Origin: an uncultured Acidobacteriota bacterium
GTDB taxonomy: Bacteria; Acidobacteriota; Thermoanaerobaculia; Gp7-AA8
Direction of reading: 5' to 3'
Assembly: GCA_946887105.1 (NCBI GenBank)
Contig: CAMPKJ010000151.1
Location: 1-12,232, forward strand
DNA: 12,232 bases
A model generated the notes under the pieces. That model did no database searches, was not told the DNA's origin, and saw nothing but the letters and a program-made list of their open reading frames with translations. A program made the position numbers and the translations under genes. This document shows, piece after piece, positions 7,226-12,232 of the stretch; positions within the stretch are counted from its first letter, which is position 1; each line of letters opens with the position of its first letter.

Positions 7226-7825
7226 TCACGCGCGAACGGGAATCAAGGCGCCGGTCGTGCCGGCGGCAGCGTCGGACAGCAGAAAGGCGATCGTCTCCGC
7301 GACACGCTCGAGCGGCACCAGCTTCGACGCGTCGCCGCTCTTCAGCATCGCCGGCGTGGCCAGCGAATCGGGCAGGATCGCGTTGGCGGTGATGCCGTTC
7401 GCGCGCTCTCCGGCGGCGACGGCCTGGATGAGCGCATTGAGCGCCGACTTGGCGATCGTGTACGCGGCACTGCTGCCGCTGATGTCGAGCGTCGCGATGG
7501 AGCTGATGGCGACGATCCGTCCCGGATTGCTGATGTGCGGCAGCGCTCCGCGGATCGCGAGAAACGCCGCGGTGGCATTGAGCGAGAGCATCTTCGACCA
7601 CGTATCGAGCGATGTCTCCCGTACCGTTCCGCCGGTCCAGCCGCCGACGAGATGCACCAATCCGTAGATTTCGCCAGCGTCCGCGAACGCATTGCGCACC
7701 GACTCTTCGCTGGTGAGGTCGACCTGCGCACGCCCGAGCACGACGCAGCGGTAGTCGCGCGAGAGTCGCCGCACGACCTCGGCGCCGAGGCCGCCGGTGC
7801 CGCCGGTGATGACCAACGTACGCAT
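7226..7825 (-). CDS. Short-chain dehydrogenase/reductase (SDR)
   Basis: 199 residues from ATG 7825. The Rossmann cofactor motif TGGTGGLG is at 7-14, an acidic turn (VDLTS) at 35-39, the conserved N83 in SLNATAAF, the catalytic Ser in AISSIA at 106-111 and the catalytic Y122xxxK126. It therefore has a full active site and should oxidise or reduce a carbonyl/alcohol with NAD(P)(H). It is shorter than most classical SDRs (about 250). Substrate cannot be predicted. It is the first gene of the operon with the sigma and anti-sigma genes, two bases before the sigma start, which hints that it is coregulated with that response. It is divergent from the PQQ-type gene, with 60 bases between. Confidence 0.9.
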   Translation of the reverse strand: MRTLVITGGTGGLGAEVVRRLSRDYRCVVLGRAQVDLTSEESVRNAFADAGEIYGLVHLVGGWTGGTVRETSLDTWSKMLSLNATAAFLAIRGALPHISNPGRIVAISSIATLDISGSSAAYTIAKSALNALIQAVAAGERANGITANAILPDSLATPAMLKSGDASKLVPLERVAETIAFLLSDAAAGTTGALIPVRA

Positions 7826-7885
7826 GAGCCGGGCGAGCTTAACGTATTCTGGCGCGGATCTTTCTTGAGGCTGCTGTTTGGATTG

Positions 7886-9154
7886 ATGACCTTCCTCAGG
7901 CCCCTTCTCGTTTTGCTCCTCTCCACTACTGCAGGCGCGGCGACGCTGCCTGGCTTTCGCGTGGAGACGCTCGCGCGCGCCGACGGCTTCGTCAGTTCCG
8001 TCACCAGCGACTCGCACGGCACGATCTACTTCACCACCACCGACGGCGCCATTCATCGCGTCGATGGAAGCGAGGCGACGCGCATCACCTCACTCCCCAC
8101 GCGCGCCGGTGGCAACGGCGGATTGCTCGGCATGGCGCTGCTCGACGATCGCACGGCGGTCGTGCACTACACGATCTGGGACGACACGCCCGGCGGCCAG
8201 CAGCAGGTGCTCGACGACGTGATCTCGCGCGTCGATCTCAGTGATGGTCCCAATGGTGGCGACGAATCGGTGATGCACACGTTCGTGTGCGACATCCACC
8301 AGCGCGCGAACGGTGCATCGTCGGAGCATCACGGCGGCAACGTCACCGTCGCGCCGGACGGATCGGTGTTCGTCGGCATCGGCGAATACGGCGGACGCGC
8401 GATCGCGCAGAAGCCGGAATGGAACGGCGGCAAGATCTGGCGCATCGATGCCGAGGGGACCGCGACGCAGTGGGCGCTCGGCATGCGCAATCCTTACGAT
8501 CTGGCGTGGGACCCGGAGCTCGGGCGCATCGTCGTCGCCGACAACGGCGCGGATGGCGGCGACGAGATTCACATCATCAATGATGGCGACAACTGCGGCT
8601 GGCCGGAGACGTACGGCAATCATCCGCCGATGCCCGGCGCCGTCGAGCCCGCGTATGTCTTCCAGCAAACGGTGGCGCCGACGGGCATGGTGCGACTCGA
8701 CGGAACGAATCCGATGCTGCGCAGCGGCTATCTCGTCGGCGCGTTCGTCACGAAAGCGATCTACTACTTTCCTTCGATGACTGCGCCGATCGACGATCCG
8801 ATCGCGATCGTCGACGACTTCGATGAGTTCATCATCGATGTCACACAGACCCCGAATGGGGACATCATCTTCGCCACGGCGGGGCAGACGGGCACGTCGA
8901 TACGGCGTCTGCGCGTCCCTTTTCGCGGTGATTGCAACGGTGATGGCGCGACCGATCATCACGACGTTCTGCCGCTCATCCGCGAGATCAACGACGGCCC
9001 TCCGCAGCGCCATCCGACGGTCGACGCGCAGGGCGGAAGTTACGCCGGGTCATGGGGTTGCGATGCGAACGCAGACGGGCTCATCGACGCGCGCGATCTC
9101 GATGCGTTGAGCTCGCTCCTCGTCGGGCGCCGGCGGGCGGCCGGCAAGCGGTAG
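7886..9154 (+). CDS. Secreted PQQ-type sugar dehydrogenase-like beta-propeller with C-terminal dockerin-like repeats
   Basis: 422 residues from ATG 7886. Residues 1-19 are a Sec signal peptide (FLRPLLVLLLSTTAGAA). Residues 20-345 form the soluble glucose/sorbosone dehydrogenase propeller: EHHGGNVTVAPDGSVFVGIGE with the candidate base H148/H149, GMRNPYDLAWDP, and VADNGADGGDEIHIINDGDNCGWPETYG, all hallmarks of the family. Residues 348-360 (DCNGDGATDHHD) and 392-404 (CDANADGLIDARD) are two calcium-loop repeats like type I dockerin or EF-hand pairs. The product is exported, and may be held to a scaffold or matrix through the tail. Quinone binding and true sugar oxidation are inferred. The frame extends upstream and a TTG at 7865 is an alternative start; ATG 7886 was chosen because it gives a compact signal peptide. 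Confidence 0.85.
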   Translation: MTFLRPLLVLLLSTTAGAATLPGFRVETLARADGFVSSVTSDSHGTIYFTTTDGAIHRVDGSEATRITSLPTRAGGNGGLLGMALLDDRTAVVHYTIWDDTPGGQQQVLDDVISRVDLSDGPNGGDESVMHTFVCDIHQRANGASSEHHGGNVTVAPDGSVFVGIGEYGGRAIAQKPEWNGGKIWRIDAEGTATQWALGMRNPYDLAWDPELGRIVVADNGADGGDEIHIINDGDNCGWPETYGNHPPMPGAVEPAYVFQQTVAPTGMVRLDGTNPMLRSGYLVGAFVTKAIYYFPSMTAPIDDPIAIVDDFDEFIIDVTQTPNGDIIFATAGQTGTSIRRLRVPFRGDCNGDGATDHHDVLPLIREINDGPPQRHPTVDAQGGSYAGSWGCDANADGLIDARDLDALSSLLVGRRRAAGKR

Positions 9155-9176
9155 CGGCACCGTCGCTGCAATGAGA

Positions 9177-9198
9177 CCTCCTAGTTATTTGAAGGAGG
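9177..9198 (+). promoter_or_regulatory. Hairpin masking the M48 gene's Shine-Dalgarno
   Basis: CCTCCT (9177-9182) is a perfect complement of the strong Shine-Dalgarno AGGAGG (9193-9198), with a 10-base A/T-rich loop (AGTTATTTGA). The stem is only 6 bp, so it could melt with heat or by ribosome action. The start ATG lies 7 bases after the ribosome site. A chance pairing is possible. Confidence 0.4.
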
Positions 9199-9205
9199 CA
9201 ATCCC

Positions 9206-10711
9206 ATGAATCAATCATTGCACGGGGTCAGACGCCCCGCGATCGTGCTCGCGATCGCCCTGTCGCTCGTGGCGGGCGTGGCCGACGGGCAGACCAGGGT
9301 CAATCCGGGGTGGAACATGTTCAGCGCGCAGCAGGACGTCGAGATCGGCGCGCAGTCGGCGGCGGAGGCGGAGCGGCAGCTGCCGATTCTTCGCGATGCG
9401 GACGTCGAGAACTACGTCAACCGCATCGGACATCGGCTGGCGGCGAACGCAGGCGGCCCGCAGTTCCAGTATCGCTTCCGCGTCGTGAATGCGTCGGACA
9501 TCAACGCCTTCGCGCTGCCGGGCGGATTCATCTATCTCAATCGCGGCATCATCGAGAACTCGCGTAACGAAGGCGAAGTGGCGGGCGTGCTCGCGCACGA
9601 GATCGCGCACAGCGCGCTCCGCCACGGAACGCACCAGGCCTCGAAGGCATACGCGGCACAGGCCGGTCTGCAGATCCTGGGCGGACTCCTCGGCGGGCGC
9701 GTGGGCAACAACACCGCGCAGATCCTGAACACCATCGGCGGCGTCGGACTGAACGCGCTGTTCCTCAAGTTCAGCCGCGAGCTCGAGACGCAGGCGGACG
9801 TGCGCGGGGCGCAGATCCTCGCGGCCAGCGGCTACACGCCGGCGGACATGGTCAGCTTCTTCGATCAGCTGGCGAAGGTCGACAGGTCGAAGAAGACCAC
9901 GTGGCTCTCGCATCACCCCGCGCCGCCGGATCGTCAGGCGCGCATCGAGCGGGAACGCCAGCTGTTGCGCGAGCCGGCCACGCCGACGCAGAACGTCGCG
10001 GAGCTGAATCGCATCAAGAGCGACCTGCGCGGGTACCGCTCGGCGACGAGCACCACACAGATCGCGCAGGGAACGACGAGCGGACGGACCACCGGCGCCC
10101 GAGGGAATCCCTCCATGACCAGCAGCGGGACGAGCAGCACCACCAGCATCGGACGGGTGGCGGCGCCTTCGAGCTCGCTGCGCAAGTTCACGAACCGCAG
10201 CGGCGCGTACGCGATCAACTATCCGTCGAACTGGCGCGTGTATGACAGCGGCGGCTTCGGCGTGACGATCGCGCCGGACGGCGGGATCGGGGACGTGGGC
10301 GGACGCACGGAAGTGGTGTACGGACTGATCGTCAACCATTACGACCCGTTCGGCAATACGCCGCGCTCGTACCTGCGCGATGGACGGACGCCGGCGTCGG
10401 TGACGATGCAGGACGCGACCAACGACCTCATCGCGCAGATCCGGCAGAGTAGCCCGCACCTGCGCGTGATCAGCGGCTCGGGCCAGCAGCTCCGGCTCGA
10501 CGGCCGGACCGCGATCGCGGCCAGCCTGCGCGGCACGAACCCGAACACGCGCATCAGCGAGCGGGTGACGGTGGTGACGCGCGCGCTGCCGGACGGACAT
10601 CTGATGTACGTCCTGTTCGTGACGCCGGAGCAGGATGCGTCGCGCTACGGCAGTGTGCTGAACAACATCGTGGCGTCGCTCGACGTGAACGATTCCAGCC
10701 GCTCGCACTGA
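9206..10711 (+). CDS. Secreted M48-family zinc metalloprotease with C-terminal PsbP-like domain
   Basis: 501 residues; the ATG has a near-perfect ribosome site (AAGGAGG, 7 bases before). Residues 1-28 are a signal peptide ending near GVADGQ. Residues 38-255 are the M48 peptidase (BepA/YggG/LoiP-like): ALPGGFIYLNRGII, H131-E-I-A-H135 zinc motif, and E194 in SRELETQAD as the third ligand. In the cell envelope such enzymes remove misfolded outer-membrane or secreted proteins. Residues 278-325 are a Thr/Ser/Gly linker, and 326-500 (SGAYAINYPSNWRVY...VTIAPDGG) resemble a PsbP/Mog1-like fold. It is followed by a terminator-like hairpin shared with the next gene. No membrane anchor other than the signal peptide. 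Confidence 0.92.
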   Translation: MNQSLHGVRRPAIVLAIALSLVAGVADGQTRVNPGWNMFSAQQDVEIGAQSAAEAERQLPILRDADVENYVNRIGHRLAANAGGPQFQYRFRVVNASDINAFALPGGFIYLNRGIIENSRNEGEVAGVLAHEIAHSALRHGTHQASKAYAAQAGLQILGGLLGGRVGNNTAQILNTIGGVGLNALFLKFSRELETQADVRGAQILAASGYTPADMVSFFDQLAKVDRSKKTTWLSHHPAPPDRQARIERERQLLREPATPTQNVAELNRIKSDLRGYRSATSTTQIAQGTTSGRTTGARGNPSMTSSGTSSTTSIGRVAAPSSSLRKFTNRSGAYAINYPSNWRVYDSGGFGVTIAPDGGIGDVGGRTEVVYGLIVNHYDPFGNTPRSYLRDGRTPASVTMQDATNDLIAQIRQSSPHLRVISGSGQQLRLDGRTAIAASLRGTNPNTRISERVTVVTRALPDGHLMYVLFVTPEQDASRYGSVLNNIVASLDVNDSSRSH

Positions 10712-10725
10712 CAGAAATGAACGAG

Positions 10726-10763
10726 CCTCCGGCCGGAGTTATGATCCGGCTGGAGGACTTTTT
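10726..10763 (+). terminator. Terminator-like hairpin that also contains the bacilliredoxin Shine-Dalgarno
   Basis: Arms CCTCCGGCCGGA (10726-10737) and TCCGGCTGGAGG (10745-10756) pair over 12 bp with a single G-U pair and a 7-base loop, followed by AC and TTTTT (10759-10763). It lies 14 bases after the M48 stop, so it can end that transcript. The right arm carries GGAGG, 11 bases before the ATG of the bacilliredoxin gene, so the same fold would hide its ribosome site. Whether it terminates or regulates is open. Confidence 0.6.
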
Positions 10764-10767
10764 CACT

Positions 10768-11199
10768 ATGTACGATGAAATGATGGTCGCGCCGATGCGC
10801 GAAGAGCTGACGCGGGTCGGCATCGAAGAGACCCGGACCGCGGCGGACGTCGACGCGGTGCTGGGCGAGAAGAAGGGCACGGTGCTGGTGGTGGTCAACT
10901 CCGTCTGCGGTTGTGCGGCCGGCATGGCCCGGCCGGCAGTGGCGATGGCCGTCGAGCACGACACGCGTCCCGACCGGATGATCACCGTCTTCGCCGGCAA
11001 CGACCGCGAGGCCACACAGCGCGCGCGCGAGTACTTCACGGGCTATCGTCCGTCGTCCCCGTCGATCGCACTGCTCAAGGACGGGCAGGTGGTGAAGATG
11101 CTCGAGCGGCACAACATCGAAGGGCGCCACGCGCACGACATCGCCGCGGAGCTGACGGCGGCGTTCGATCAGTACTGCAAGCAGCCGGTCACGGCGTAG
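10768..11199 (+). CDS. Bacilliredoxin, BrxA/BrxB (YphP/YqiW) family
   Basis: 143 residues from ATG 10768 (GGAGG 11 bases upstream). A longer frame from 10717 is possible, but the family starts near YDEMMVAPMREELT. The thioredoxin-like active site CGC is at 47-49 within VVVNSVCGCAAGMARP, which matches the family closely, as do YFTGYRPSSPSIALLK (89-104), RHNIEG (114-119) and the C-terminal AAFDQYC with C137. Family members remove bacillithiol from mixed disulfides on proteins after oxidative or hypochlorite stress, in the cytoplasm; in bacteria without bacillithiol the thiol partner is unknown. Possibly coregulated with the M48 protease through the hairpin between them. Convergent with the methyltransferase gene. 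Confidence 0.95.
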   Translation: MYDEMMVAPMREELTRVGIEETRTAADVDAVLGEKKGTVLVVVNSVCGCAAGMARPAVAMAVEHDTRPDRMITVFAGNDREATQRAREYFTGYRPSSPSIALLKDGQVVKMLERHNIEGRHAHDIAAELTAAFDQYCKQPVTA

Positions 11200-11204
11200 A
11201 TTTT

Positions 11205-11287
11205 CGCGAGAGCCGCCCCTCACCCTGCCCTCTCCCCGCTTCGCGGGGAGAGGGTGGCCGAAGGCCGGGTGAGGGGCGGCTCTCGCG
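11205..11287. repeat. Dispersed palindromic repeat with nested stems, acting as bidirectional terminator
   Basis: The outer 21-bp perfect arms are 11205-11225 and 11267-11287. Within lie a 12-bp stem (CCCTCTCCCCGC at 11228-11239 and its complement at 11243-11254) and a small GGCC-GAA-GGCC stem (11256-11266). The fold is a three-way cruciform of 83 bases. Its CCCTCACCC/CCCTCTCCCC wording matches a class of dispersed palindromes seen in many GC-rich genomes. It fills the gap between two convergent genes, ending directly against the methyltransferase stop, a typical place for such elements. Confidence 0.85.
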
Positions 11288-11884
11288 CTACCTCGCCTCG
11301 TAATCGCGCAGATACGGCGCGACCCTCTCCTCGAAATCGCGCGTCATCGCCGCGATCCCCCGCGCCTCCGCCACCACTACCGATGGCGCTTCCGGCAGGT
11401 CGCGATGGCGTTCGTGGCGTTCCAGTCCGCGCAGCGCTTCGACGTCGCTCATCCCATACGCCCGCGGCATGACTTCCGCGAAGCCGGCCGCGCGCAACGC
11501 GAGCTCGAGCGTGCGGAAGTTGTAGAGGAACTGATGGCCCCAGCCGTGGAACGCGCGGTTGATCTCCAGGCAGCCGATCAGCTGTTCGTCCGGGGTGAGC
11601 TCCGCCGGCGGTTTGTAGTGCGTGAGCCAGACCCAGTCGAGGTTCGGCGTCGACAGCCGCAGCACGCCGTCCGCGCGCAGCACGCGCCGGCATTCGCGCA
11701 GGAAGCGCAGCCCCTCGGACAGCGTGAGGTGCTCGAGGAAGTGCTCGGCGAAGATCAGCTCGACAGCGGCGAACGGCCACGGCTCGCGCACGTCGAGCAC
11801 CACGTCCACGCCGGGGTAGGCGGTGACGTCGACGTTCGTCCATCCCTCGATGGCCACGGGGCCGGATCCGACGTGCAAGCGCAT
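11288..11884 (-). CDS. Class I SAM-dependent methyltransferase (type 11-like)
   Basis: 198 residues from ATG 11884. Motif I is LHVGSG at 3-8, followed by NVDV with the acidic D19, then D31/E34 and the post-motif region AEHFLEHLTLSEGLRFLRECRRVLRADGVLRLSTPNLDW at 46-84, which is the classic fold of predicted methyltransferases of the Methyltransf_11 type. It binds SAM; the substrate cannot be predicted. The glycine motif begins almost at the N-terminus, so the first strand of the fold may be short. Residues 150-198 form a charged tail. The gene ends against the palindromic repeat and is divergent from the next small gene. Confidence 0.88.
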   Translation of the reverse strand: MRLHVGSGPVAIEGWTNVDVTAYPGVDVVLDVREPWPFAAVELIFAEHFLEHLTLSEGLRFLRECRRVLRADGVLRLSTPNLDWVWLTHYKPPAELTPDEQLIGCLEINRAFHGWGHQFLYNFRTLELALRAAGFAEVMPRAYGMSDVEALRGLERHERHRDLPEAPSVVVAEARGIAAMTRDFEERVAPYLRDYEAR

Positions 11885-11928
11885 GGCCGCGACATCCTAA
11901 GGCATGGGCCTCGCAGTCGTGGGCGCGC

Positions 11929-12162
11929 ATGACCGATTTCGAAGACCGCATCCGACGCATGGCGCGCGAGGCGATGGCGGAGATCGGCCGCGACGCCGAT
12001 GAGATCGCTGACGTGATCGAGCCGCCCGGCGCCGATTACTGCGTGATCGCGTTCCGCGATCCCGATCTGAAACCGATCGAGATCCCCAAGCCCCTCGGCG
12101 CCGGAGAAACGCAGGAACAGGACGAGATCCGGAGAGCGCTGCAGTACCGGTTTCACACGTGA
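11929..12162 (+). CDS. Small conserved-looking hypothetical protein
   Basis: 77 residues from ATG 11929, divergent from the methyltransferase gene with 44 bases between. No strong ribosome site is visible. The protein is charged and mostly helical at the start (FEDRIRRMAREAMAEIGRDADEIADVI), followed by a YCVIAFRDPDL strand-like segment and a Pro/Lys/Gly stretch with EEQ-type residues at the end. No known domain was recognised. It has a realistic composition, and the competing minus-strand frames look like shadows. Function unknown. Confidence 0.55.
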   Translation: MTDFEDRIRRMAREAMAEIGRDADEIADVIEPPGADYCVIAFRDPDLKPIEIPKPLGAGETQEQDEIRRALQYRFHT

Positions 12163-12169
12163 GCCGGGA

Positions 12170-12232
12170 AGTCGCAAAGTCGCAAAGTCGCAAAGTCTCA
12201 AAGGCGTTGTTGCCGCGCTCTTTGAGACTTTG
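12170..12232. repeat. 8-bp tandem repeat entering an inverted repeat at the window edge
   Basis: AGTCGCAA occurs three times in tandem (12170-12193) and a fourth time with one change (AGTCTCAA, 12194-12201). The last copy is part of a perfect 13-bp inverted repeat, CAAAGTCTCAAAG (12191-12203) against CTTTGAGACTTTG (12220-12232), with a 16-base loop. The pattern is cut by the window end, so more copies may follow. It may act as a terminator or be a small dispersed repeat. Confidence 0.85.

Noticed and set aside
7224..7601. N-terminal extension of the ECF sigma frame into the SDR gene
   Set aside because: The extension is Arg/His-rich shadow; the sigma domain starts at ATG 7223, two bases after the SDR stop.
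7535..7885. N-terminal extension of the PQQ-type protein
   Set aside because: It overlaps the SDR gene on the other strand and would bury the signal peptide.
9215..10708. Long minus-strand frame opposite the M48 gene
   Set aside because: It is a GC-rich shadow full of Arg and Ala, while the plus strand has HExxH and a signal peptide.
11220..12201. Other minus-strand frames over and beside the methyltransferase (246, 148 and 98 residues)
   Set aside because: They are Arg/Ala/Pro-rich, one runs through the palindromic repeat, and none shows a fold motif.
12170..12203. Tandem repeats as a CRISPR array
   Set aside because: The unit is 8 bases with no spacers.

Overview
The window is GC-rich bacterial chromosome with two parts. 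The right part (about 6.2-12.2 kb) has ordinary core or accessory genes: an SDR / ECF sigma / zinc anti-sigma operon, a secreted PQQ-type sugar dehydrogenase-like propeller with a dockerin-like tail, an M48 metalloprotease, a BrxA/BrxB bacilliredoxin and a methyltransferase. With the dispersed palindromes and short tandem repeats, this mix suggests a soil- or sediment-type bacterium, perhaps Acidobacteriota. That placement is an impression from the gene mix, not a proof.

The left part (1 to about 6.2 kb) looks like the end of an integrated island. It opens with the 3' end of an excisionase-like winged-helix gene and a tyrosine integrase with a full R-K-H-R-H-Y set. It ends at an initiator tRNA-Met whose 3' end points into the island. 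No second attachment-site copy was seen; the far end lies outside the window.

Between integrase and tRNA is a compact module I cannot assign to a known system. A sigma-70-like gene (minus strand) is divergent from an operon (plus strand) of a 327-residue helical protein with a ferritin-like diiron ligand pattern and a 501-residue protein with a C39/papain-like Cys-His-Asp arrangement. A 62-residue small protein follows. A second 62-residue protein, clearly related, faces it on the minus strand, and the two stop codons interlock in one CTAG. The sigma-like gene also lacks a normal start codon where its conserved N-terminus demands one: a strong Shine-Dalgarno is followed at ideal spacing by ACG. 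This module is the best candidate for something undescribed.

About 0.7 kb between the module and the tRNA holds no gene I can support. Further right, the M48 and bacilliredoxin genes each have their Shine-Dalgarno paired with an upstream CCTCC, in the second case inside a terminator-like hairpin. The window ends in an 8-bp tandem repeat that runs into an inverted repeat.
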